From contig CM060734.1 in assembly GCA_030704615.1 (NCBI GenBank), forward strand, positions 43,604,042 to 43,668,041: a stretch of 64,000 nucleotides of DNA. Direction: 5' to 3'. Both the position numbers and the translations under genes were made by a program. A model generated the notes under the pieces. It was not told the origin of the DNA. It saw only the letters and a list, made by a program, of their open reading frames with translations, and ran no database searches. Shown here one piece after another: positions 51,199 through 63,449 of this stretch (the stretch's first letter is position 1; the number at the start of each line of letters is the position of its first letter). Origin of the DNA: Takakia lepidozioides (lineage: Eukaryota; Streptophyta; Takakiopsida; Takakiales; Takakiaceae).

Positions 51199-51516
51199 TC
51201 ATTCTTGGCGTTGAAGACTATTCGTTGAGACTAAATCATACCTCCATACCATGTAGCCTCTAGGGTACTGTCCGCAAACCAAAAGTTGAGTTCCTGTAAC
51301 TGTCGACTCCTTGTTGGAAACTTCCAAGGTATAATCCACAGGGCAGTCTGGCAGCCATCGCCAACGCATACTAACGGAATCAAACGCCCACCACTTCCGT
51401 GCACTTATGAGAGGCTGTACAGTGTGTGCAGGCCTAGCCAGCATGTAAACCCATTCCTCCTTGATCTCTACCCGTTTTGCGAATCTCAAAGACGTCGTTG
51501 CGGCCTTCATCATCAA
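51199..51516 (-). pseudogene. F-box/kelch-repeat protein fragment
   Basis: About 105 codons on the minus strand. EEWVYMLARPAHT, then KWWAFDSVSMRWRWLPDCPV, then NKESTVTGTQLLVCG and MVWRYDLVSTN match the region between F-box and first kelch blades in plant F-box/kelch proteins (WxAxDPxxxRWxxLPxxP, KESLAVGTxLLVFG, xWRYxL). F-box proteins select substrates for SCF ubiquitin ligases. No F-box is seen upstream and the kelch repeats stop after one blade, with a stop near 51199. Likely an isolated exon or fragment. Confidence 0.6.
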
Positions 51517-51884
51517 CCACCGCTATCACATTCTATCATTTCTTACAACCACCTGTCAACGATAAATAGTAAGAGCGAAGCACCCGTGCAACGCATTCTA
51601 GTGTCACATGGTCTGTCAATCCCGGAATCAAGGAGTTGTTCTTCGACTGGTCCTCTGGCTCTGCCATTGCTAGAGTTCCATTTTATTTATGATTTCTTAC
51701 AAAGATTTCGTACTAAACTTCATAAAATATATGCTAATGTACATAAAATGTGCTATTCTAATTATGATCCGAAAAAATGATCGACAGTGGCTGATATGTT
51801 CATTTTAACATGACAGTTCAGAGGTCCTGATGTTGTTGGCATGCGAATAACAAAAAGACTACTATAGAATTCAGCTAGAGGAAC
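51517..51884. other. Non-coding stretch beside chromovirus
   Basis: AT-rich towards 51780; no gene recognised. Confidence 0.35.
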
Positions 51885-52330
51885 TGTCATGGATGAAATA
51901 GTACTAAACTACAAACAAGAGATCCGAGTAGAGAGGACTCAATAGAAACTCAATGGATAGAAGTACAATCTTTATATATGGTAGAACAAAAACACAAGAT
52001 GCTGGACTGGAACTAGAGAATACCTCAAGATTGTCTTGGTGAGACTGATGGGTCCTTTGTCTCGCCTCCTACTTATACTCCATACTCTAGTTCTCTAAGG
52101 ATCCTTCCGGAGAAGCTTCCTTGGTGCTAAGGAAGTTTCTCGGGAAGTTTCCTAACCGCTTATAGACGAAGCTTCTTAAGGAGTTTCTTTATTTTGCAGG
52201 AAGTTTCTTGGGGAGTTTCCTAGCTAGCTTAGGGATCTTCTAGAAAGGTCTAGAAGTTATAGAATGAAGTTTCTAGAAGCTTCTAAGAAGGTCATAGATA
52301 TATGGTGTAGTTTTATTTATGCCTGTGACA
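51885..52330 (-). repeat. Chromovirus 3' LTR
   Basis: 446 bp from TGTCATGG to TGTGACA on the plus strand. The first 50 bp match 55860-55912 (ACTAAACTACAAACAAGAGA). AGTTTC/AGAAGCTTC words repeat at 52110-52290. Confidence 0.75.
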
Positions 52331-52345
52331 TCATCCCCTCCTCAA
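52331..52345 (-). other. Polypurine tract of chromovirus
   Basis: The minus strand reads GAGGAGGGGATGA directly before the LTR edge. Confidence 0.8.
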
Positions 52346-52926
52346 GCTCCTCAAGCGCCGAGTTCCTTGAGAAGCGGTGGCGTTCAGACTCGCAAGAAAT
52401 CGAAAATACGACGCGTGGTATTCGCCAAATATTCGTCTCTTCGATCATAACTTAAATGGTTCATTGGTCCCTGTAGCCAACGATAATGTCCCACGCCAGG
52501 GACCTGAGACCATGCAATAATTGGTGCATTGTTGTTCTCGAACACGCCTTCGAAAAAGATTTCGTTTGGTCCCGCAAATGATGGTTCCGTCTCCAATAAG
52601 ATGATTAAGCATCGCACAAGTTCGACACGTCCTCGAATGGGGATCAGAGTACGTGGGAATATTTCTCGCTCTGGTGGTTCCCCCCCCTTGCGATCGTCTT
52701 CGTCATCGTGAAATCAAAGGCTGCGACAACTGGGCTGGTTCGTCCGACAGTTGAGCAAATGAAAGTTCTTCTGGTTCTTGTGACGCCATGGTAATGTCTG
52801 TTAGTGACAACTCCACCACCTCAAGATGTCTATTTGCCTGATGCTCTCTCCTTCTTATTGTGCGCCAAAGGCGGTGGCTTCATCTTCAAGTTTTGATGGC
52901 TATTAATGATGGACAGTCTAATAATT
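52346..52926 (-). other. Chromovirus 3' untranslated region
   Basis: Lies between the chromodomain stop and the PPT. A 77-codon frame at 52384-52617 (VPGVGHYRWLQGPMNHLSYD) has no known motif. Confidence 0.4.
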
Positions 52927-54415
52927 CATCGACGCGTGGCTCGAGGTTTATAGGGGTGTCGGTGATGGAATTCTTGAACTTTCTGGGATGCATTAGTGAT
53001 ATTGGATGATGGTTCCCACGTTCGTTCACTGACATCATACCCACGCCAATGGACCAAATATTCCAAGCGTCCACGACATAAGTCGAGAGTCTAGGATTGC
53101 TTCGACCTCAAATTCTTCTTCGCCATCAATCTCGATTGGTGAAGGTGGTTGAACATGTCTTCCATGAATGATAGATTCATAAAATGGTTCAAGAATCGAT
53201 ACATGAAATACTGGATGGATTTTCATAGAGCTTGGGAGTTGTAGCCGAAAAACAACTAGATTTACCTGGCCAATGACGGTGAATGGCCTGAGTTGTCGAT
53301 AATCCAGTTTATTTGAAGGGCTTATTGATTGTAAATCTCGATGAAGTAACCAAACGCGATCTCCAATTTTATAGGCTGGGTGTGGTGCGCGGTGACGGTC
53401 AGCTAGATATTTATAACGGTCTTGGGCATCTTTCAATCATTTTTTGATGTCCTTCTGAATGTTGATCAATTGTTCTGCAAGACTTACAGCAGCAGGGTTG
53501 TTTGTTTTTCCGAACGCGAGAGTATCGAACCTCGGGTGTCGCCCATAATTTGCAAAGAAAGGCGTGTGTTCAAGCGATGCATGATATGTGTTGTTATACG
53601 CAAACTCGGCCAGATGCAAGAGGTCTACCCAATCATCCTAATGATAGTTAATTGTACAGTGAAGATATTGTTCCAATACTTGATTTACTCTCTCGGTTTG
53701 TCCATCTGTTTGAGGATGATTGGCCAAAGAGAGGTTGATTTGTACCCGTAGAAGTTTAAATATTCCCTTCCAGAAACTTGACATGAATTGAGGTCCCCGA
53801 TCAGACACAATATTTGCTGGCAAACCATGGATTCTATAGACATGCTTGAGGAAAAGCTTGGCCGTTCCTTCGCTTGTGACAGACTTGAGGGTTGGGATAA
53901 AATGCGTCATTTTTGTTAGGCAATCGACCACGACAAGAATTGTGTCGAAAGATTCAGAACAGGGGAGATCTGTGATGAAGTCCATAGATAATGATGACCA
54001 TGGGCCCTCGGGAATAGGCAACGGCTGCAGCAGACCATACGGATGGTGATGTGGTGCTTTTGCTCGGGTACATGTATCACAAGTGCGGATGAATTCCTTT
54101 ACCAACTTCCACATTTGTGGCTACCAAAAATCCCTTGAGATAAGCTCGATGGTTAGTTACACCAAAATGACCAGCTGATGGAAGGTTGTGTCGTGCTTGA
54201 AGAACATGTAAGCGAAGTGGTCCTGGTGGAACATAAACGAGTCCCCTATAGTGGATAAGGCCTTCTGACTCCTGAAATTCGCAATCTTCGTTCCTCCTTT
54301 GGCGTAGACGTCGTCTTATATCCTTCGCAAAATGATCATTTTTCAGACTTCCGCGAATCTTTGCAAGAAAACTCGTATCAATAGGAATTTTACTTTCTAT
54401 TGACATGAGACGCAA
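52927..54415 (-). pseudogene. Chromovirus integrase with C-terminal chromodomain
   Basis: Zinc-binding H-H in RHNLPSAGHFGVTNH (54200-54150) and C-C in CDTCTRAKA (about 54080). Catalytic D in SMDFITDLP (about 53990), D in VSDRGPQF (about 53805) and E in TDGQTERVNQVLEQYL (53710-53660). Then [34 protein letters not shown], and a chromodomain EEEFEVEAILDSR...RGRLEYLVHWRGYDVSERTW with frame change near 53075; stop at 52927-52929. Chromodomains direct integration to marked chromatin. Frame changes near 54115, 53635, 53436 and 53075 break it. Confidence 0.88.
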
Positions 54416-54599
54416 TTGTTGTGGTTTCAGAAAGATGGACTTCTGTTGATCGAATGCAACATCTCTTTGTTTAGGAGCCAGATATGATCGGCATGACAGT
54501 GCATCTGGCTTCCCCTATTGGCTTCTTGGACGATAAGCAATGATGAATTCAAAGTGAGATAGAAACATACCCCATCTGGCTTGTCGACAATTAAGTACT

Positions 54600-55616
54600 C
54601 GAGCATTCATAAAATATTCGAGATTCTTATGGTCGGTGTAAACTGTGACCGTATGCCGAGTTCCTTCAAGAAACTGTCGTCATTCTTCGAAAGCATCGAT
54701 GATTGCTAAAAGCTCTTTGTCGTGGATTTCATAGTTGATTTTTGCCGCCGAAAACTTCCTCGAATGGAATCCCACAGGATGCAGTTGTCCGTTGTCTCCA
54801 TATTGTGACAATATAGCGCCAAGTGCAAAGTCGGAAGTGTCTGCCTCAAGAAAAAATGGTTTTGGTCGGATCTGCATGGATTAAAATAGAAGCTGTAGTA
54901 AAAGCGTTCTTCAATCTCTGGAAGGCTTTTGAAGCATTGTCGTCCTACTTGAATTAATCTTTTCCGGTAAGTCGTGTTAGGGGTGCGGCAACCTTTGAAT
55001 AGTCCTTGATGAAGATCCGATAAAAGTTTGCAAACCCCAAGAAACATTGTACGTCCCGGACCGAAGAAGATGTCTGCCAATCGACAATGGTTTGGACTTT
55101 CTTAGGATCCATTGAGATTCCATTATCGGAGATGATGTAGCTCAAGAATTCAACCTTCGACTGGTGGAAAAGACATTTTTCCAGCTTTGCATATAGTCTT
55201 TTCTCTCGTAATTTGTCGAGGACGAGACGGATGTGTTTTTCATGGTCTTTAGAATTTTTGGAGAATATCAAGATATCATCTAAATAGATAACTACAAAGT
55301 CGTCAATAAATTCTCTAAATATGTTATTCATCATATGCTGAAAAATTGCCGGAGCATTTGTAAGACCAAATGGCATGACATTGTATTCAAAATGACCATA
55401 CCTTGTACGGAACGTTGTTTTCCATTCGTCGCCTTTTTTAATTCGTACAAGGTTGTAAGCGCCCCTCAAATCGATCTTTGTGAAGATTGTGGATTGATCA
55501 AGTTGTTCTAGAAGCCCTAAAAGCAGCGGTAACGGATAGCGATTTTTTATCGTGATTTTGTTGAGACCTCGATAATCCACGCACATTCGTAGATTTCCAT
55601 ATTTCTTTTTTGGCAT
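54600..55616 (-). pseudogene. Chromovirus reverse transcriptase and RNase H
   Basis: [20 protein letters not shown] (55615-55555), [37 protein letters not shown], active site [15 protein letters not shown] (YLDD, about 55290-55245), [17 protein letters not shown] and [17 protein letters not shown]. RNase [18 protein letters not shown] (54850-54800), [17 protein letters not shown] (54735-54690). Frames change near 54955 and 54880, so no full product is possible. Confidence 0.9.
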
Positions 55617-55624
55617 GCTGACCT

Positions 55625-55807
55625 TGGGTTCTTTTGTTCGTTGTTGTATTGATGTTGAGGCAGTACTAGAAGTCCTCGAGCGGCCTGTACTGGTTCCACG
55701 TAGCTCTTGAATTTGTCGTTGGAGACTTGGACAGCCGGAGCTAAAACTTGAGGTTGTCGTTGAAGATCATGCATCATTGCAACGATTGTGGCAAGAGATT
55801 CTTCCAT
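55625..55807 (-). pseudogene. Chromovirus gag N-terminal stub
   Basis: Starts [20 protein letters not shown] at 55807, about 50 bp after the LTR edge. After some 50 codons the sequence runs almost directly into the RT start ([12 protein letters not shown]). Gag core, knuckle and protease, normally over 1 kb, are missing. Confidence 0.65.
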
Positions 55808-55859
55808 AACAATTTATGAGACACACGACAAAAATGAAAAAAAAGCAGTCTCGCCAAAC

Positions 55860-56095
55860 TGTCACGGACGAGATAGTGCTAAACTACAAACAAGAGATCC
55901 GAGTAGAGAGGTGTCGTGCGCATACATATCGCTACACAACTACATCGCTGTCCAAACCACACCACACATATATGCACAATAAAGTAGTCTGCCACAATGA
56001 TAAACAAGCTAAAAAAAAGGACACACACTCTCAACACAAGAAAGATGAAATCCATCGCTATCACTCTTTAAAATAGAAGTCGAGCCAGGGGCACC
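55860..56095 (-). repeat. Chromovirus 5' LTR, truncated or rearranged
   Basis: Begins TGTCACGGACGAGATAG and matches the left LTR through GATCCGAGTAGAGAGG (about 55912). Beyond that the two differ completely. The 56096 retrotransposon follows. Confidence 0.55.
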
Positions 56096-56894
56096 TGTTA
56101 GGAGGCAGTCTGGGACTTAGGCATTTTTTATGGGTTCTGTGGAGTCTGGGACTTAGACACTTCTATGGGTTCTGAGGGGTACCCTTAATTTTTTGAGATA
56201 GCCCGTCACAGCCAGTCACAGCCCGACACAGCCCGATGCAGCCGTCACAGTCTGACACAGTCGCACAGTCAGTCACAGCTGTCACAGTCGTAGGGAACGG
56301 TTATCATGAGAGGGAACGACTGTGGGGAACAACATCTGCCGGGGAACATGTAATTCACGGAGGACGGTTAGTGAAGGAAAACGGTTAGAACAGCGGGTAA
56401 GGAGATAAAGCGGGCAGCGGAGACGGGATGGGATCACTTTTTGGAATGGAGATCACTCCTGGGGGCGGACTGAGATCGGAGGAAGGGAAGCTGGCAAAGG
56501 GGAAGGAGATACTATAGGACAGAGTTAGTACGAGATGTAGGATTACTTAGAGGGATAGATTAGAGAAGTTAGGACATCAGCATGTATCCGATTATGATTA
56601 ATCTGATTCTCATCCGATACAAACACCTTGTGTTGAGAGACTTGAGTGAAGCTGTGTATGAATGAAATCAGAGGGCCCAAAGAAGAAATCTGACACTTAA
56701 AAAGATACCTGGTCAAGATAAACAGGGAATATAAACTGATAAGGAATGTAATTGGAAAACCAACAATGATTCACTAGCTGCAGGTCATGACTAATTGTTT
56801 CACGCGGGCTGAATGCTTAGAGATATCCAACTCTTCTATCTTGGAGTTTCCCCCTCGGATAGCGAAGGGAGGGGTGAGTAAAAGCCACGCGACA
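56096..56894 (+). repeat. 5' LTR of second family member
   Basis: 799 bp, TGTTAGGAGG to ACGCGACA. It contains a GGGACTTAG(A/G)CA direct repeat near 56110 and 56148, and CAGCC(C)GTCACAG words at 56205-56290 (reverse complement of the GGCTGTGA repeat). Confidence 0.9.
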
Positions 56895-56914
56895 TTTGGC
56901 GACCATACTGGGGA
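56895..56914 (+). other. Primer-binding site
   Basis: TTTGGCGACCATACTGGGGA follows the LTR directly and is identical to the 33532-33551 site. Confidence 0.85.
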
Positions 56915-56929
56915 ACTGGGTCATGAACA

Positions 56930-57481
56930 ACCAGATGTGACAGACATCTGGTGGGATCATGGTGGTTGGAGAATTAAAGAATTTGATGCGAATCAAATTC
57001 CTTGTGAAACTGAGAAAGAAAGATTGTCCAAACGATTCTTCCAGAGGTTTTTAGAATTACCAGACGGTTGTAAAGAAAATATTCTTAAGCGAGTGCATGA
57101 TGCTGATCCGGAATGGGGTCTGGAGAAAGGAGTGATAAGATTTATCAGGTAGCTTGTAGAGGAAGAGCGCGGTGGTTACCAACATTGGTTTATGTGATAG
57201 CCTTACTATCTATTAAGCGGGTAGAGTTTGAAAGCTAGGAGGAAAGAAAAGTGAATGTTTACACTCATATGCATGAGGAGCTTGTATTGGTAAAGAATTG
57301 GATTCCAAAGGATATCTTGTGGATCAAACTTACACCAAGAACAGCTTTTCAGACTTGTTTACCATATGGTTATATGGTAATGGAGACTTCCAGTATAGCT
57401 AGAGGTACATTGAAGCTGGAAAGAAACCCAGGCATATACGAGAGATACTACAGGAGAGAATTTTGGTTGTTGCCACACTAA
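56930..57481 (+). CDS. Extra ORF between PBS and gag
   Basis: DIWWDHGGWRIKEFDANQIP, RFLELPDGCKENILKRVHDA, then after a frame change near 57150 CRGRARWLPTLVYVIALLSI, and after another HEELVLVKNWIPKDILWIKL, ERNPGIYERYYRREFWLLPH. It matches 33515-32960 almost residue for residue. About 185 codons, Trp/Arg/Tyr-rich, unknown function. Conservation between two copies argues that it is a real protein. Confidence 0.75.
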
Positions 57482-57502
57482 AAGAAATGAAAGATATGGG
57501 AC

Positions 57503-59290
57503 ATGAGTGGTGAAAGAGAAGCTAGACTCCAAAGATATTCAGCAAAAAGAGAAAGTTATCTGAAAGCTCATTATCCATACCTGTGGGAGAGAGGAATAGA
57601 TATTGGGGAATCATCTGGACCTCTCACACCATTGAGATCAGGGAGTACATCACCTATACCAGACGAGCTAGAGTTGGATACCACACCTTCTTTTTCTTTG
57701 CAAGAAAGATTAAGGGACTTGGCAGAGGAAGAAGATCAACCACGAGGTGAAAGATCTGAGGTACATCCCTGAATAAAAGATTTGGCAGAAATCTTTGATA
57801 AGAGTTGGCATGGAACACCAAGAGCAGGAACTCGAGTTTCGGGAGCAGAAGATGAGGATGCAGAACCAGCGGAGAGTTCAAACTCTCCAACATTATTACA
57901 AAATAGTTACATGAGTGAAGAAGAAGAAAAACAAGGAAAGAAATTGGAAGATGAAGAGTATGAAGAAGTAGACCCAACAACTGAGGTTGAGGCTACAACC
58001 AGGACATCCCAACCCGTTGGACCTGGATCAAGTGGAGCACTTGGATCACAGGCCAACGAAGGTGTCGGCTCAGGGGGATCAGGCGGGCTGCCTGGATCTG
58101 GCTCTGGGGGGACAGGGAGTGTGGGAAGTAGTGCAACTGAAGCTGGGAGTACTGTGAATATCGTGGGGCCAGTAGCAGGGAGTGCTCAAGGGCCACCACT
58201 TGGTGAAAGATTCACCACAACAACAACAGGTCCTGAAGGATCAGCACCAGCAAGGGTGCCAGCACCTGTCAGTGGGCAGAAGGTAGGGCCACATATGGCG
58301 TTACAACCAACACGGGCAAAACCACCTTTTCCATATATTCAGGAAAAGGGGATCCCGATGTACACATTAGCCAATTTGAGCACATGTGTATAGTGAACAA
58401 TGAGAACGGCGATGATGCCAAGATGAGATTGTTTCACTTATAAAGAAAGCCAGTGAATGGTATGCAAGATTCCCTGATAATCATTTCCTAACCTGGAATG
58501 GCTTGAGTACAACGTTCCGAAATAGGTTCAGGACCAGTAAAACTGAGGATGAAGTGTATGGGAGTTTACAACAGCTGAAGCAGAAGAAGCATGAAACTGT
58601 TGAAGTATATGGAGAAATGAGTTGATGATGAAAAAGTTGGTTGCTATACCAGCACCAGGATTGCAGAAGGCTTGGTTTGTGAATGGACAGAATTGAGCAG
58701 TTGGGAATGCTCAGGAAGGAGAAAAGAGATGAAGAGGACTCTGAGGATGAGTCAGAAGAAGAAGAGGAGATGGAGCATAAAAAGAAGAGTAAAAAGAAGG
58801 AAAAGATGAAGAGGGAAAATTATGAGAAGAGATTAGAAGAAATCTTGAAAAAGTATGCCACAGAGGCTGCAACACATTGGAGGAAGGGTGTTTGGTGTGC
58901 AAAATGCCAGAATGAAGGCCACACCACTACTGAATGCCACATGAAGGAGAAACACTGCACTATCTGTAAAATGGATAACCATTCTACTGAGAATTGTTAC
59001 TACAACAGAAGAACAGCAGTAAGAGAGCCTAGGCAGGTAAGGGTGCATCAAGTGCAACCCCAGCCAAGAAGAAACAATGATCAAGACCACTATGGTAGGA
59101 CAGGTGGTTATAACAATGGCATGGAAGGAGAGGTAATCCAAGAGGGAATTACCAGCCAGGGAATCAGGATTACAGAAATAATCCCAGAATAGACCAAGGG
59201 CGAGGACCCAATGGAGAAGAATTGTGTTACTATTGTAATCAGGCAGGACATCGTAAGGCGGCTTGTCCATTCTGGATCAGACACCAGAAT
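57503..59290 (+). pseudogene. Gag with zinc knuckles, frameshifted
   Basis: MSGEREARLQRYSAKRESYL at 57503, a stop at 57771-57773 where the relative has Trp, a Ser/Gly-rich linker at 58000-58200, the gag domain (LINKASEWYARFPDN-like, 58436-58490), and a charged tail at 58700-58830. Knuckles: CAKCQNEGHTTTEC (58896-58940), CTICKMDNHSTENC (58956-59000) and CYYCNQAGHRKAAC (59225-59270). Several frame breaks. Confidence 0.85.
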
Positions 59291-60604
59291 GAGATGAGAG
59301 CTCCTGGGAATGAGGGGCCAGTAGTGGCAGCCCACATGGTTAGGCCATGTATTGTACCGGAAGTGAGTACAATGATAGTAACAAGAAGCAGAGCCAAATT
59401 AGTACCTCCAGTGGAAGATGAAGTTGATGATAATGAAGATGGCAGTGATGTGCCTGAAGATGATGAGGCTTGGAGAGATGAAGAACTGCACAAGGAAGTG
59501 GCGGATACCATACGGGAAATGCAGAAGAGTACTGATATTCCCATGGTAGACTCCTCAGACTCTGAAGGAGAAGAAGAAGTCAGTGAGGAAGAAGGAAAGA
59601 GGGAAGCTGCAGAAGTGCAGGGTAAGGAAGGGACATTGGCTGAAGTGATATGCCAGTCCAAAGTGGAAATTACCATTGGACAGCTATTAGCTGTGGCACC
59701 TTATTGTAGACACAGGCTGTATCAAGCAATCAACAGGATTGCCCATTTGACAGAGAACACAGACCTGAACAACAAGGTGACCAGTTATAATGTGAGGCCA
59801 GAAGGGCAAGAAACAGTCATGGATTTTGATGATTCTATGCCAGTTATCCAGTTGAGAATTGGAAGCACAGAGCTGGCAGATGTACTGATAGATGGAGGCT
59901 CTGGTGTGAATATCATGACAGACCAATTGAGGCAGAAGCTAGGTCTAAACAACATGAACCCAGCCCCATTTACAGTAACCATGGCAGACCAAAGGAGTGT
60001 ACAGCCATTGGGATTGATCAGAGGAGTTAAAATCCAGATTCAAGAGATGATCTTTAAGATCACAGTAACTGTGTTGAAGATGAATGAAGTCCTGGAAGCT
60101 TATTCCTTATTGTTGGGAAGACCATGGCTGAAACAGGCCAAGGTGTCTCATGATTGGAATTCACAGTTACTGACTGTGCAGGATGGGTTGAACAAGATAC
60201 AAACCACTAAGAAATCTGAAAGACTATCTGCTACAAGAAGACCAAGAGGGGTCAGAGAGTATGATTGGAAAGAAGGACTGGATGAGGAACAGGAAGCTAC
60301 TTTGTTCGCTGCACACCCAGAGTGGGAACAGGTTGCAGAGATGCAATTAGAAGGCCTGAGTTGTTTAAAAAGTATCTACTGTGGTGCAGTGACAACAACC
60401 CCAATTGAGGAGGAAATAAATAGTTACCCACCACATTTTTATGAGGAAAGGGAAGGAGAGATTGATATCCTAGAGGAACCAGCCACTGTAAGTCTACAGG
60501 ATGAAATAGTAACTGGTTGGACAATCACAGCTGATGAGCAGGTGAGGGAAGTGAATGTGGGAACTGAGAAGGAACCAAGGATGGTGAAGGTAGGGCGGAT
60601 CTAG
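59290..60604 (+). CDS. Protease and linker
   Basis: The open frame runs from 59222 through the last knuckle to 60604. PVIQLRIGSTELADVLIDGG SGVNIM (about 59840-59916) is the protease active-site region with D-G-G-S, and YSLLLGRPWLKQAKV (about 60100) is the C-terminal loop. The frame ends one base short of the RT linker (EEAKSLFIKYRDVFAWSYED, 60616-60680), a likely single-base loss near 60595. Confidence 0.85.
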
Positions 60605-61735
60605 AGCCAGAATTCTTTGAGGAAGCAAAGAGTCTGTTCATTAAATACAGAGATGTATTTGCTTGGAGCTATGAGGATCTGAAGGGGATACCACCTGAGA
60701 TCTGTCAACATAAGATTGAACTGGAACCAGGATCAATACCAGTTAAACAGGCGAGATACAGGATGAATCCCAACTATGCAGAGAAGGTTGGAGAAGAGAT
60801 CAAAAAGTTGGCTGAAGCTAAATTTATATACCCGATAGAGTACACAACTTGGTTGTCACCCATTGTGATAGTCCCCAAGAAAAATGGCAAACTAAGAGTT
60901 TGTGTGAACTACAAGAAGCTGAATGCTTGTACGAGGAAGGATCATTTTCCTCTACCATTCACAGAAGCAGTATTGGACACTGTGGCAGGCCATGAATGTA
61001 TTCATTCATGGATGGCTTCAGTGGTTATAATCAAGTGCAGGTGGCAGAGGAAGATCAAGGAAAAACAGCTTTCATCACAGACTGGGGTGCTTATGCATAC
61101 AAAGTCATGCCTTTTGGACTTTGTAATGCACCAGCAACTTTCCAGAGAGTTATAAGTGAATCTTTTCAGGAGTACCTTGATGATTTCATGCAGGTGTTCT
61201 TGGATGATTTCAGTGTGTATAGCTCTAAGAGTGAGCACTTGCATAAATTGGAGTTGTGCTTGGCCAGATGCAGGATGAGAGGTCTGGGCCTGAATCCAGA
61301 GAAATGTACTTTCTGTGTGAACTCAGGGGTACTTATTTGGGACACATAGTGTGTAAAAATGGACTTCTAGTGGATCCCAAAAAAGACGGAGGCCATTAAA
61401 GCCTCCCCACCTCCTGTAAATGCTAAGAGTCTAAGGAGATTCCTGGGGCAAACCAGCTACTACAGAAGATTTGTCAGACGGTATCCATAGATGGCAGCAC
61501 CTTTGAGCAAACTTAAAAAAAAAGACGCAGTGTTTGCATGGACAGATGAATGTCAACAGGCTTTTGAGGAACTGACATTGTCAATGACAACTACACCTGT
61601 ATTGATTAATCCTCACTGGCAGGAAATGTTCCATGTTCACTGTGATGCTTCAGGAGAAGCATTGGGAGCGGTGCTAGCCCAAAATGTTACAGGAAGGATA
61701 GATTCACTGTGTACTATGCTAGCCGATTAATGAAC
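60605..61735 (+). pseudogene. Reverse transcriptase and start of RNase H
   Basis: LSPIVIVPKKNGKLRVCVNY (60857-60916), SFMDGFSGYNQVQVAEEDQG in another frame from 60996, MPFGLCNAPATFQRV, active site QVFLDDFSVY (about 61190-61220), CTFCVNSGVL, FLGQTSYYRRFVRRY. RNase H begins HVHCDASGEALGAVLAQNVT near 61637. Frame breaks near 60995, 61335, 61380 and 61720, and a stop at 61488-61490. Confidence 0.9.
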
Positions 61736-62056
61736 AATGCTGAAAGAAATTATAGCACAACAGAAAGAGAAGCATTGGCAATGATCTATGCAGTGAAGAA
61801 ATTCAGGCATTACCTGTTGGGTAAAAAGTTTATGTTCTATGTGGATTCACCAAGCTTTGATATACTTGGTAAAACAAACCTCTGATAAGCGGAAGAATAG
61901 CAAGATGGTTGATAATCTTACACGAATTTGAGTTTGAGGTTGTTTACAAGCCTGGGAGGCTGCATCTTGTGGCGGGACCACTTGTCACGGTTATCAACAG
62001 GAACCAGCCACAGGAGTAGATGATCAATTACCAGATGCGAGCTTATTTGCCAGGAG
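61736..62056 (+). pseudogene. RNase H C-terminal part
   Basis: STTEREALAMIYAVKKFRHY (about 61757-61815), YLVKQTSDKRKNSKMV in a shifted frame, and EFEFEVVYKPGRLHLV (61925-61972), with frame breaks near 61855, 61970 and 62050. Confidence 0.8.
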
Positions 62057-63448
62057 GTGCAGGGAAGTGCAGATGATTGGTTAGATTGGCAATGGCCAAT
62101 CAGATACTATCTTACTCATGGTCAATGTCCACCAAGTTATGGGAAGGAGCAGAGAAAGAGAATTGCTATCAAGGCTTTACCTTACACTATGGTAGGAAGC
62201 AGAATGTATAAGCTAGGACCAGATGGAGTGCTGAAGCGATGCTTATACCACCATGAAGTTGATAAAGTTTTGGAAGAAGTTCATAAAGGAGTGGCAGGGG
62301 GCCATTTTGGAGAAGAGACTACCAGTAGGAAGATACTACTTGCCGGTTACTGGTGGCCTACCTTGTTCAAAGATGTGCACAAGTATTGTAAAACTTGTGA
62401 TGAGTGTCAGAGGCTAGGACCATTGCAGAGGTCTGGGAAGATGGCTTTGCATCCTACAATGCCTACTGAACAATTTCAGAAATGGGGACTGGACTTTGTT
62501 GGACCAATAAACCCACCAGCCAAGAATACACAGAACAAGTATATAATCACAGCTACTGATTATACTACGAAGTGGGTGGAAGCTAAAGCTCTGAGGGACA
62601 ACACAGCTAAGTCCACAGCCAGGTTCCTGTATGAGAACATACTTACACGGTTTGGCTGTCCCCTGGAATTTATCAGTGATCAGGGAAGTCACTTCATCAA
62701 TGAGACCATAGAACTCTTGACTAAGGAGTTCATGATTGTGCATAGGAAAAGTACAACCTATTACCCACAAGGTAATGGACAGGCAGAGGCTACCAACAAA
62801 ATACTATGTACCATCTTGGCTAAAATAGTCAATGCAAACAGAACAGACTGGGATACAAAGCTACTGACAGCTTTGTGGTCATACAGGACTTCATATAAAG
62901 TATACACCATTCCAATTAGTTTATGGTATGGAAGCTTTACTTCCAGTGGAGTTTTTATTACCTACTATGAGAACTGAATGGGGAAGAAGAATGGAATTGG
63001 AAGATTCAATTAAGGTCAGGAAACATGAATTATACCATATGGGGAAGTACGAGCTGATGCAGCTGACAACATGACGAGAATACAGATGAAAAGGAAGGAT
63101 CAGTTTGATGAAGGGAAGTTGAAGACTTTCAAAACAGGAGATTTGGTTTTGTGGTTGCAGAAGAAGGGAAAGATTAAGGCTTCTAAGCTGCCATGGAAGG
63201 GACCTTATGTCATACAAAAGATGTATGATAACAACACGGCCATGTTACAAACCATTAATAAAGAAATGCTGGGCAGGGTCAATGCCAACAAGTTGAAAGG
63301 ATACAGTGGTATCCATGACAAGCCATTGAGGCACGATTTGCATATAGAACCACAGGAGCAAATACAGGCTGTTCCAGTAACACCAACGGAGCATAGAATA
63401 CTTGTCGTTAAACCGGTGAGGAGCGGAAAACACAAATGTTTTAAATAG
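62057..63448 (+). pseudogene. Integrase
   Basis: HHEVDKVLEEVHKGVAGGHF (62250-62310) and CKTCDECQRLG give the zinc domain. WGLDFVGPI (62485), ISDQGSHF (62675) and QGNGQAEATNKILC (62770-62810) give D, D, E. A frame change near 62915 and another near 63040 lead to PWKGPYVIQKMYDNNTAML (63190-63245) and NANKLKGYSGIHDKPL. A TAA at 63446-63448 ends the frame before the CACAGCC repeats, unlike the relative at 24521-27469, where the frame stays open. Confidence 0.9.
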
Positions 63449-63449
63449 C

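Larger units (their letters stand above)
51885..56095 (-). mobile_element. Chromovirus (Ty3/gypsy) with most of gag and protease deleted
   Basis: Left LTR 51885-52330, PPT beside it, pol reading on the minus strand from 55616 to 52927 and ending in a chromodomain, a gag N-terminal stub 55807-55625, and an LTR edge at 55860 matching the left LTR for about 50 bp. It is non-autonomous as it stands: the gag core, zinc knuckle and protease are absent. The 56096 retrotransposon is inserted at its right edge. Confidence 0.85.
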
